Below are positions 1 through 5,059 of a DNA stretch of 6,146 nucleotides, in pieces. The notes below the pieces were generated by a model, which worked only from the letters and a program-made list of their open reading frames with translations, was not told where the DNA came from and ran no database searches. Source of the stretch: Actinomycetes bacterium (GTDB taxonomy: Bacteria; Actinomycetota; Actinomycetes; Mycobacteriales; Micromonosporaceae); the NCBI GenBank assembly GCA_023402505.1, contig JAEYGD010000085.1, forward strand, positions 1-6,146, written 5' to 3'. The position numbers and the translations under genes are program-made. Position 1 is the stretch's first letter, and every line of letters begins with the position of its first letter.

Positions 1-461
1 GGGCCGACCTCCGTCACGGCGGGCGCGATCTGGTCGACCAGGTGCGCGAGCGCGCCGGCCGGCCGCCGGCCGGCGCGCAGCGCGTCCACCGCCGCCGCGA
101 CCGCGCCGCACCGCTCGTGGCCCAGCACCATCACCAGGGGTACGCCGAGCTGCCCCACCACGTACTCGATGGAGCCGAGGACCGCCCGGTCCAGGACGTG
201 CCCGCCGGTGCGGATCACGCAGATCGAGCCGAACGTCTGGTCGAAGATCGCCTCCAGCGGCACCCGGGAGTCGATGCAGCCGAGCAGGACCGCGTACGGC
301 TGCTGGTCGCCGGAGGCCGTCGCGGCGGCGGCGGTGACGTCGTGGCCGTGGATCGGCTGGCCGCTGACGAAGCGCCGGTTGCCGGCGAGCAGCTCGGCCA
401 GCGCCGCGCGGGGCGTACCTCCGGCGGCGCGCCCGCCCGGGTCGCCCGGCGGAGGTGCCAT
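1..461 (-). CDS. Beta-class carbonic anhydrase, C-terminus cut off by window edge
   Basis: Predicted cytosolic zinc enzyme that interconverts CO2 and bicarbonate. Reading the minus strand from ATG at 461-459 gives 153 codons that stay open to the window edge, so the C-terminal part is missing (the family is usually about 200-240 aa). Visible hallmarks: an AELLAGNRRF segment at about residues 22-31; the first zinc-binding motif GCIDSRVP with Cys62 and the Asp64/Arg66 dyad; an IRTGGHVLDRAVLGSIEY segment at 83-100; and the second zinc motif GHERCGAV with His115 and Cys118. All expected zinc ligands are present. There is no signal peptide, and the first 20 residues are Pro/Gly/Ala-rich and variable-looking. 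No other ATG or GTG lies in frame between the upstream stop (537-539) and 461, so this start is the only good one, although its Shine-Dalgarno (GGCGGG) is weak. It is divergent from the hydrolase at 610. Family certain; physiological role not determinable here. Confidence 0.93.
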   Translation of the reverse strand, partial: MAPPPGDPGGRAAGGTPRAALAELLAGNRRFVSGQPIHGHDVTAAAATASGDQQPYAVLLGCIDSRVPLEAIFDQTFGSICVIRTGGHVLDRAVLGSIEYVVGQLGVPLVMVLGHERCGAVAAAVDALRAGRRPAGALAHLVDQIAPAVTEVG

Positions 462-520
462 GCCCGCCAGCCTGACCGGTTCCCGCCGGCCACGGGTCCG
501 GTTGCCAATCTTCTCAGCGA

Positions 521-533
521 CACGGTTGCCGTG
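521..533. promoter_or_regulatory. Small inverted repeat in the divergent intergenic region
   Basis: CACGG-TTG-CCGTG is a perfect 5-bp inverted repeat with a 3-bp spacer. It is embedded in a second possible pairing, GACAC (519-523) with GTGTC (534-538). It lies 60 bp upstream of the carbonic anhydrase start and 77 bp upstream of the hydrolase start, where an operator could act on either gene. No convincing -35/-10 pair could be fixed around it on either strand. Short GC-rich palindromes arise by chance, so confidence is low. Confidence 0.25.
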
Positions 534-544
534 GTGTCATGGCG

Positions 545-560
545 GGTAACCGGTGTTACC
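545..560. promoter_or_regulatory. Inverted repeat GGTAAC-N4-GTTACC, candidate operator
   Basis: GGTAAC (545-550), CGGT spacer, GTTACC (555-560): perfect 6-bp arms that include A/T positions uncommon in this GC-rich DNA. It lies 50 bp upstream of the hydrolase ATG. The heptamer CCGGTGT at 550-556 recurs at 572-578, a 22-bp shift of about two helical turns. Both features suit binding of a dimeric repressor (TetR- or GntR-like) or the 5' end of the mRNA. No regulator gene is in the window to match it with. Confidence 0.35.
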
Positions 561-596
561 GCCGGGTATCGCCGGTGTGACGGTTCCGCGCGGCCC

Positions 597-604
597 GGGG
601 GAGG
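597..604 (+). promoter_or_regulatory. Strong ribosome-binding site deciding the hydrolase start
   Basis: GGGGGAGG is followed by a 5-nt spacer (TGGCG) and ATG at 610. This places the start at 610 and not at the in-frame GTG at 553, which has no comparable site. Confidence 0.8.
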
Positions 605-609
605 TGGCG

Positions 610-1536
610 ATGCCGGAGGTCCACGAGGTCCGCCTGCCCGACGACGTCCGCCTGCACGTCGAGGTGGAGGGGCCGGCCGACGCCGAGGTGACCGCCGTGC
701 TGCTGCACGGGTGGACGCTGGACGGGCGCGCCTGGCACCGGCAGCTCCGCGACCTGCGCGACCGCTTCGCGGGCGCGGTCCGCGTGGTCACCTACGACGC
801 TCGCGGCCACGGGCGCTCCAGCTGCATGGCGTTGCCCACCGCCACCCTGGCCCAGCTCGGCGACGACCTCGCCGCGGTGCTCGACGCGGTAGCCCCGGCC
901 GGGCGGGCCGTGCTGGCGGGACACTCCATGGGCGGCATGACGATCATGGAGTACGCGCACCGCCACCCCGCGCACTTCGCCGCCCGGGTGGCCGGGCTGG
1001 TCTTCGTCTCGACCACCGCCGAGGGGCACACGCACACCGTCTACGGCCTGTCGCCCCGGATCGCCCGGCTGATCCGGCTGGCCGAGACCACCGGCGCCGG
1101 GGTCCTGGCCCGGTGCGGGTCCTGGCGGCCACCCCGGGCGCTGCTGCGCGCCCTGCGACCCAGCATCCGCTGGATGCTCTTCGGTGACCGCTGCGACCCC
1201 GGCGACATCCGCCTGGTCACCTCCGCCGTGGCCCGGGCGTCGCTGCGCTCGATCGGTGGTTTCCGGGCCTCGATCGGAGCACAGCACCGCCTGGCGACGC
1301 TGGCCGAGCTGGCCCACCTGCCGGCCGCCGCGCTGGTCGGCGACCGGGACCGGCTCACCCCGCCGCCGTGCGCGGAGTCGATCGCGGCGGCACTGCCGGC
1401 GACCGAGCTCACCGTCTGCCCGGGCGCGGGGCACATGCTGATGATGGAGCGCCCCGACGAGGTGAACACCGCCCTGGCGGGGGTGCTGGGCCGGGTCCTC
1501 GACCGGCCCGCCACCTCGGCGGAGGTCGCCGGCTAG
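610..1536 (+). CDS. Alpha/beta hydrolase fold protein
   Basis: A 308-aa hydrolase, length typical of single-domain alpha/beta hydrolases (esterase, lipase, haloperoxidase-like). Features in order: oxyanion-region LLHGW at 31-35; the YDARGHGRS strand-turn at 62-70; nucleophile elbow GHSMG at 104-108 with Ser106; a helical cap at about 135-225 rich in Arg/Leu; the acid in LVGDRDRLTP with Asp247; and the base in PGAGHMLMMERP with His275. The triad Ser106-Asp247-His275 is complete, so an active enzyme is expected. There is no signal peptide or membrane segment, so it is probably cytosolic. The substrate cannot be told: the cap is not of a type I recognise. ATG at 610 is chosen for its strong Shine-Dalgarno. 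An in-frame GTG at 553 would add 19 residues including a TTA leucine codon, which is unlikely to be translated. The gene is divergent from the carbonic anhydrase and 116 bp upstream of the helD-like gene, with hairpins in that gap, so co-transcription is uncertain. Confidence 0.92.
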   Translation: MPEVHEVRLPDDVRLHVEVEGPADAEVTAVLLHGWTLDGRAWHRQLRDLRDRFAGAVRVVTYDARGHGRSSCMALPTATLAQLGDDLAAVLDAVAPAGRAVLAGHSMGGMTIMEYAHRHPAHFAARVAGLVFVSTTAEGHTHTVYGLSPRIARLIRLAETTGAGVLARCGSWRPPRALLRALRPSIRWMLFGDRCDPGDIRLVTSAVARASLRSIGGFRASIGAQHRLATLAELAHLPAAALVGDRDRLTPPPCAESIAAALPATELTVCPGAGHMLMMERPDEVNTALAGVLGRVLDRPATSAEVAG

Positions 1537-1560
1537 CGGCGTACGCACCTCGAGCGTGCC

Positions 1561-1619
1561 GGGTGACGCCGGGGCGTACCCTCGTGCGGTTGGCCGGCGT
1601 ACGGCCGCGCGTACCGCGC
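1561..1619 (+). other. Three consecutive potential hairpins in the gap before the helD-like gene
   Basis: Three stem-loops follow one another on the plus strand. The first (1561-1581) pairs GGGT (1561-1564) with ACCC (1578-1581) and ACGC (1566-1569) with GCGT (1574-1577), with one bulged G and a 4-nt loop. The second (1592-1606) is GGCCG-GCGTA-CGGCC. The third (1607-1619) is GCGCG-TAC-CGCGC. No T-run follows, so this is not a classic intrinsic terminator. It could be a structured 5' leader of the helD-like mRNA, a T-less terminator for the hydrolase gene, or a chance result of high GC. The hexamer GCGTAC occurs four times here (1539, 1574, 1597, 1609). I find no promoter in this gap. Confidence 0.4.
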
Positions 1620-1638
1620 CACCCTCGCCGCCGACGTC

Positions 1639-1646
1639 AGGAGGAG
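1639..1646 (+). promoter_or_regulatory. Ribosome-binding site fixing a TTG start
   Basis: AGGAGGAG lies 6 nt before TTG at 1653. It is the only strong site near the 5' end of this open frame and argues for the TTG over the in-frame GTG codons at 1563 and 1584. Confidence 0.75.
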
Positions 1647-1652
1647 CGAGCG

Positions 1653-3770
1653 TTGACCGACCAGACCGCGCTGGAGCACGAGATCGCCGTCGAGCAGCGG
1701 CACCTCGACCGGGTGTACGCGCGCCTGGCCGAGTTGCGCCGGTCGGCGGTGCGCGCGGAGAAGGAGGGCTACCGGCTGGCCCGGGTCGGCAACTTCGGCG
1801 CCCTGGTGGAGCGGGACGCGATGGTGTTCCACGCGGCGCAGCGCCGGCACCTGTTCGACGCCGAGCACGAGGGGTTGGTCTTCGGCCGGCTCGACCTGCG
1901 CGACGGGCAGGTGCTGCACGTCGGGCGGCTCGGCATCCGCGACGAGGACGCCACCACGCTGGTGGTGGACTGGCGGGCGCCGGCCGCCGCCGCGTTCTAC
2001 CAGGCCACTCCGGCCCAGCCGCTGGGCGTCGTGCGGCGGCGCATGATCTCCTCCAGCGGGGAGCGGGTCACCCGGATCGAGGACGACCTGCTCGACCCGG
2101 CCGCCGCGCCGGCCGACCTGACGGTGGTGGGTGACGGGGCCCTGCTGGCCACCCTGTCGAGGGCGACCGGGCGTGGCATGCGGGACATCGTGGCGACCAT
2201 CCAGCGGGAGCAGGACGAGGCGATCCGCTCACCGGGCTCCGGTGTCACGATCGTCTCGGGCGGCCCGGGTACCGGCAAGACGGCGGTCGCCCTGCACCGG
2301 GCCGCGTACCTGCTCTATTCCGACCGCGGCCGGTACGCCGGCGGCGGCATCCTGGTGGTCGGGCCGTCGGCCGTCTTCGTCGACTACATCGCGTCGGTGC
2401 TGCCGTCGCTGGGCGAGGACAGCGCCACGCTGGCCTCGCTGGGCGGCCTCTTCCCGGGGTCGCGGGCGACCCGCACCGACCCGCCCGAGGTGGCCGCGGT
2501 GAAGGGTTCGCTGCGGATGCGGCGGGTGCTGGAGCGGGCCGCCCGGGACGCGGTGCCGGGCGCCCCCGGCGAGTTGCGCCTGCTGTACCGGGGCGAGCTG
2601 CTGCGCGTCGAGCGCCGGGAGCTGGACGCGATCCGGGACCGGGCGCTGCCGCGCGGGGCGCGGCGCAACGAGGTGCGTCGGGCCGGCTTCGACGGCGTCT
2701 TCGCCGCGCTCTGGGCGCAGGCCCGGCGGTTGGGCATCCCCCGGCTGCCGGAGCAGCGCGCGTTCGAGGACGAGATCGCCGACCGGCCGGAGTTCCGCGA
2801 GTTCCTGAAGGCGTGGTGGCCGCGGCTGCACCCGCGCCACGTGCTCGGTTGGCTGGCGCGGCCGGAGCGGCTGCGCCGGTACGCCGCGGGTGTGCTCTCC
2901 GGCCGGGAGATCCGGGTGCTCGGCGACGCGTACCGGACGCTGGACCCCGACGGGCTGACCGTCGCCGACATCGCCCTGCTCGACGAGCTGGACACCCTGC
3001 TGGGCAAGCCGATGAGGCCGGCGCGGCCGAAGCGGGATCCGTTCCAGCTGGCCGGCGGGGTACGCGAGCTGAGCACGTTCGCCGACCGGCAGCGCGCGGC
3101 CCGGGACGCGGCCCGGCAACGCCCGGAGGACTACCGCGAGTACGCGCACGTGGTGGTCGACGAGTCGCAGGACGTCTCGCCGATGCAGTGGCGCATGATC
3201 GGCCGGCGGGGCCGGCTGGCCTCCTGGACGGTGGTGGGCGACCCGGCGCAGACGGCGTGGACCGGCGACCCCGACGAGCTGGCCCGGGCCCGCGACCAGG
3301 CGCTCGGCCGGCGCCGCCGGCACCACTTCACGCTCACCACCAACTACCGCAACTCGGCGGAGATCTTCGCGGTGGCGGCGGCCGAGATCCGGCGGCTCGA
3401 CCCGGAGCTTTCGTTGCCGATCGCCGTCCGCTCGACCGGCGTCGACCCGGTGCGGCTGGTGGTGCCGCCGGCGGAGCTGGAGACCGCCGTGGTGGAGGCG
3501 GCCACCGCGCTGCTCGCCGAGGTGGAGGGGACGGTCGGCGTGATCACGCCGGTGCCCCGCCGGGCGGAGGTCGCCGGGTGGCTGGGCGGGCTCGGCGCGC
3601 CCCGCCTGCAGGTGGTCACCAGCCTGGAGGCCAAGGGCATGGAGTACGACGGTGTCGTGCTCGTGGCGCCGGGCGAGATCCGGGCCGACCCGGGTTCGGG
3701 CGTGCGGACGCTCTACGTGGCGCTGTCCCGTGCCACCCAGCGGCTCACCACCGTCGACCCGGTGGGCTGA
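1653..3770 (+). CDS. helD: HelD/HelR-family RNA polymerase recycling ATPase (SF1 helicase-like)
   Basis: A 705-aa SF1 (UvrD/Rep-like) ATPase of the HelD family, which binds RNA polymerase and uses ATP to release stalled or post-termination complexes. Streptomyces HelR of this family also displaces rifamycins. Order: an N-terminal helical stretch rich in Glu/Arg (about 3-45), likely the coiled coil that enters the secondary channel; the HelD signature with VGRLGIRDED (90-99), VVDWRAP (104-110) and IEDDLLD (142-148); Walker A GGPGTGKT at 203-210 (Lys209); Walker B VVVDESQD at 500-507 (Asp503, Glu504); motif III VGDPAQTAW at 528-536 (Gln533); motif IV TTNYRNS at 562-568 (Arg566); motif V SLEAKGMEYD at 657-666; and motif VI YVALSRATQ at 688-696 (Arg693). 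All ATPase motifs are intact. Length matches actinobacterial (class II) HelD of about 700-740 aa. It starts at TTG with AGGAGGAG upstream. I see no rifamycin-associated element upstream, so rifamycin induction is not supported. PcrA/UvrD is less likely because the HelD N-terminal signature is present. Confidence 0.92.
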   Translation: MTDQTALEHEIAVEQRHLDRVYARLAELRRSAVRAEKEGYRLARVGNFGALVERDAMVFHAAQRRHLFDAEHEGLVFGRLDLRDGQVLHVGRLGIRDEDATTLVVDWRAPAAAAFYQATPAQPLGVVRRRMISSSGERVTRIEDDLLDPAAAPADLTVVGDGALLATLSRATGRGMRDIVATIQREQDEAIRSPGSGVTIVSGGPGTGKTAVALHRAAYLLYSDRGRYAGGGILVVGPSAVFVDYIASVLPSLGEDSATLASLGGLFPGSRATRTDPPEVAAVKGSLRMRRVLERAARDAVPGAPGELRLLYRGELLRVERRELDAIRDRALPRGARRNEVRRAGFDGVFAALWAQARRLGIPRLPEQRAFEDEIADRPEFREFLKAWWPRLHPRHVLGWLARPERLRRYAAGVLSGREIRVLGDAYRTLDPDGLTVADIALLDELDTLLGKPMRPARPKRDPFQLAGGVRELSTFADRQRAARDAARQRPEDYREYAHVVVDESQDVSPMQWRMIGRRGRLASWTVVGDPAQTAWTGDPDELARARDQALGRRRRHHFTLTTNYRNSAEIFAVAAAEIRRLDPELSLPIAVRSTGVDPVRLVVPPAELETAVVEAATALLAEVEGTVGVITPVPRRAEVAGWLGGLGAPRLQVVTSLEAKGMEYDGVVLVAPGEIRADPGSGVRTLYVALSRATQRLTTVDPVG

Positions 3771-3785
3771 GCGCCGGTCCGACAG

Positions 3786-3814
3786 TTGCATACATAGCGA
3801 TGTGAGCATAGGTT
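3786..3814 (+). promoter_or_regulatory. Promoter of the CDF exporter gene (TTGCAT-17-TAGGTT)
   Basis: -35 TTGCAT (3786-3791), a 17-bp spacer, then -10 TAGGTT (3809-3814). This fits the housekeeping sigma consensus TTGACN / TANNNT of actinomycetes. It lies in an AT-rich island in otherwise very GC-rich DNA. A start of transcription near 3821 would leave a leader of about 30 nt before GTG at 3851. Confidence 0.7.
3787..3808. promoter_or_regulatory. Operator-like palindrome inside the promoter spacer
   Basis: TGCATACAT (3787-3795), AGCG spacer, ATGTGAGCA (3800-3808): 7 of 9 positions in the arms are complementary. It begins within the -35 box and ends just before the -10, so a protein bound here would block or remodel the promoter. 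Metal exporter genes are commonly controlled at such sites by ArsR/SmtB-type repressors or, with longer spacers, MerR-type activators. The 17-bp spacing favours a repressor. No regulator gene is in the window, so a trans-acting metal sensor is inferred. Confidence 0.55.
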
Positions 3815-3850
3815 AGGCACGGAGCGGGACGGGCGACGGAAGGTGTCCGC

Positions 3851-4768
3851 GTGGGCGCAGGTCATGACCACCACCACGGGTCGGTCGCGAACGCCGCACA
3901 GCGGCACCGGGGGCGCCTCTGGGCGGCCTTCGGCCTGCTCAGCGTCCTGATGGTGGTGGAGGCGGTGGCCGCCTTCCGCACCGGTTCACTGGCCCTGCTC
4001 AGCGACGCCGGGCACATGTTCACCGACGTGCTCGGCATCGGCATGGCGCTCGCCGCGCTCACCGCCACCCGTCGGCGCAGCGGTGACCCGCAGCGCACCT
4101 TCGGGCTCTACCGGCTGGAGGTCCTGGCGGCCCTCGCCAACGCCCTGCTGCTCTCCGGCGTGGCGGTCTACGTGCTGGTGGAGGCCGTACGCCGGTTCGG
4201 CGACCCGGTGCAGGTGAGTACCGGCCCGATGCTGGCGGTGGCCGTCCTCGGCCTGCTCGCCAACCTGGTCGCCTTCGCCCTGCTGCGGCCCGGCGCGAAG
4301 GAGAGCATCAACCTGCAGGGCGCCTACCTCGAGGTGCTGGGCGACCTGCTGGGCAGCCTCGGGGTGATCGCGGCGGCCCTGGTCATCGCCGGCACCGGCT
4401 GGTGGTGGGTGGATCCACTGGTCGCGGTCGCCATCGGCCTGTTCATCCTGCCCCGCACCTGGCGGCTCGGGCGGGCGGCACTGCGCATCCTGGTCCAGGC
4501 CGCGCCGGAGCACCTCCAGGTCACCGCCGTGCACGACCGGCTGGTCGCCGTGCCCGGGGTCGCCGAGGTACACGACCTGCACGTGTGGACACTCACCTCC
4601 GGGATGGAGGTGGCCTCCGCCCACCTGGCGGTCGCGCCCGGCGCCGACGTCGCCACGGTCCTCGCCGCCGCCCGCCGCACCCTGCGCGACGAGTTCCGCA
4701 TCGACCACGCGACGTTGCAGATCGAGCCGGGCGCGGCGGCTGGGGCCTGCGGGACGGTTGAGTGGTAA
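3851..4768 (+). CDS. Cation diffusion facilitator (CDF) metal efflux transporter
   Basis: A 305-aa membrane antiporter expected to export Zn(II) or a related divalent metal in exchange for protons. It has a short His-rich N-terminus (HDHHH, 5-9), then six predicted membrane helices at about 22-42, 46-72, 89-113, 124-146, 158-181 and 185-201, and a cytoplasmic ferredoxin-like C-terminal domain from about 210 with the CDF signature EVHDLHVWTLTSG (239-251). The TM2 site is SDAGHMFTD with His55 and Asp59. In TM5, GAYLEVLGDLLGS has Glu161 and Asp165, where the common CzcD/ZitB Zn exporter site is His-x3-Asp, so this is an HD/ED variant. I recall similar Glu-type sites in other actinobacterial CDF proteins. 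The GTG start at 3851 is preceded by GGAAGG (3838-3843) at 7 nt. The gene has its own promoter with an operator-like palindrome and is probably monocistronic. Metal specificity is uncertain: Zn is most likely, with Cd, Co or Mn possible. Confidence 0.94.
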   Translation: MGAGHDHHHGSVANAAQRHRGRLWAAFGLLSVLMVVEAVAAFRTGSLALLSDAGHMFTDVLGIGMALAALTATRRRSGDPQRTFGLYRLEVLAALANALLLSGVAVYVLVEAVRRFGDPVQVSTGPMLAVAVLGLLANLVAFALLRPGAKESINLQGAYLEVLGDLLGSLGVIAAALVIAGTGWWWVDPLVAVAIGLFILPRTWRLGRAALRILVQAAPEHLQVTAVHDRLVAVPGVAEVHDLHVWTLTSGMEVASAHLAVAPGADVATVLAAARRTLRDEFRIDHATLQIEPGAAAGACGTVEW

Positions 4769-4857
4769 TCCGCACACGTGTGATTTCTGACGGGTATTGT
4801 CCTTTCTTGTCGGATTATGCGGTGACCACACGTGCACCGTGCGTCACACTCGCTGCA
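4769..4857. other. AT-rich gap upstream of the riboswitch, likely promoter zone
   Basis: This stretch contains the 10-bp palindrome CACACGTGTG (4773-4782), then a pocket of low GC (about 4782-4820) that stands out from its surroundings and is the most likely promoter site for the riboswitch transcript. Candidate -10 hexamers are TATTGT (4795-4800) and GATTAT (4813-4818), but neither has a good -35 at standard spacing, so an alternative sigma factor is possible. A stem can form between GTGAC (4822-4826) and GTCAC (4843-4847), with CACG (4829-4832) pairing CGTG (4838-4841) inside. No T-run follows, so it is not a clear terminator for the CDF gene. No gene is seen here. Confidence 0.35.
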
Positions 4858-4918
4858 AGAGCCCCACCAGCACCGGTAGGCTCTGATCCGGCCTCCGCCA
4901 GGCGGCACCCACCGGTGC
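4858..4918 (+). other. Structured leader element just 5' of the riboswitch core
   Basis: Two perfect stems can form. AGAGCC (4858-4863) pairs with GGCTCT (4879-4884), and GCACCGGT (4870-4877) pairs with ACCGGTGC (4911-4918). The second stem starts inside the loop of the first and ends outside it, so the two either form a pseudoknot or exclude one another. A small hairpin CCGC-CAG-GCGG... (4895-4905) lies within. Only 11 nt separate it from riboswitch P1. It may be a 5' extension of the aptamer or an independent switch element. Confidence 0.45.
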
Positions 4919-4927
4919 CGGCGGCGG

Positions 4928-5050
4928 CCGTCGCCTAATCGCCCGCCAGGGCGAGCCGGGGAACCAGGTACCTGGGGTGTATCCGCGCCAGCGGTAGGGA
5001 TCTTCCGTCCCGAACCCGTCAGCTAACCCGGTCGGCGGCTGACGGAAGGA
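4928..5050 (+). promoter_or_regulatory. c-di-AMP riboswitch (ydaO/yuaA class)
   Basis: Recognised from conserved class segments in the right order: GCCTAATC (4933-4940), GGGGAACC (4958-4965), TGGGGTG (4973-4979), AGGGAT (4996-5001), CCCGAACCCGTCAGCTAACC (5009-5028) and the 3' GGAAGGA (5044-5050). The helices can be drawn. P1 is GTCGCC (4930-4935) with GGCGGC (5034-5039). A hairpin forms from GCCC/GGGC (4941-4952), another from CCAG/CTGG (4964-4975), and another from CCGC/GCGG (4983-4994). GGGA (4997-5000) pairs with TCCC (5008-5011). The long-range P7 pairs CTTCCG (5002-5007) with CGGAAG (5043-5048). In this family two c-di-AMP molecules bind and usually lower expression. In actinobacteria it often precedes cell-wall hydrolase genes, as it does here. 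The Shine-Dalgarno of the next gene is the 3' strand of P7, so ligand binding should hide the ribosome site. No intrinsic terminator is visible between it and the start codon. Confidence 0.93.
5044..5050 (+). promoter_or_regulatory. Ribosome-binding site embedded in riboswitch P7
   Basis: GGAAGGA forms the 3' side of P7 and precedes two in-frame starts, GTG at 5054 (3-nt gap) and ATG at 5060 (9-nt gap). The spacing favours ATG. Exposure of this site would depend on the fold of the aptamer. Confidence 0.7.
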
Positions 5051-5059
5051 CACGTGTAT

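Noticed and set aside
553..609. GTG start for the hydrolase with a TTA (bldA-type) codon at 556
   Set aside because: No ribosome site before 553, while GGGGGAGG precedes ATG at 610. The TTA is therefore most likely untranslated and part of the GTTACC palindrome arm.
42..1187. Open plus-strand frame of 381 codons
   Set aside because: It runs antisense through the carbonic anhydrase and out of frame through the hydrolase, both of which carry intact catalytic motifs. The translation is low-complexity Arg/Ala/Gly.
1368..1652. Upstream extension of the helD-like frame
   Set aside because: It overlaps the end of the hydrolase gene and the hairpin gap. The strong AGGAGGAG is placed for TTG at 1653, and the HelD homology begins after it.
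1537..1652. Rifamycin-associated element upstream of the helD-like gene
   Set aside because: I looked for a GGGGCTTGC-type inverted repeat and found none. The palindromes here have different sequences.
2229..3809. Long open frame of 526 codons on the minus strand
   Set aside because: It lies antisense to the helD-like gene, has a His/Arg/Gly/Pro-rich composition typical of shadow frames in high-GC DNA, and shows no domain motifs.
4773..4790. Intrinsic terminator for the CDF gene at CACACGTGTG followed by ATTTCT
   Set aside because: A 10-bp perfect palindrome leaves at most 3 bp of stem with a normal loop, and the following T-run is interrupted.
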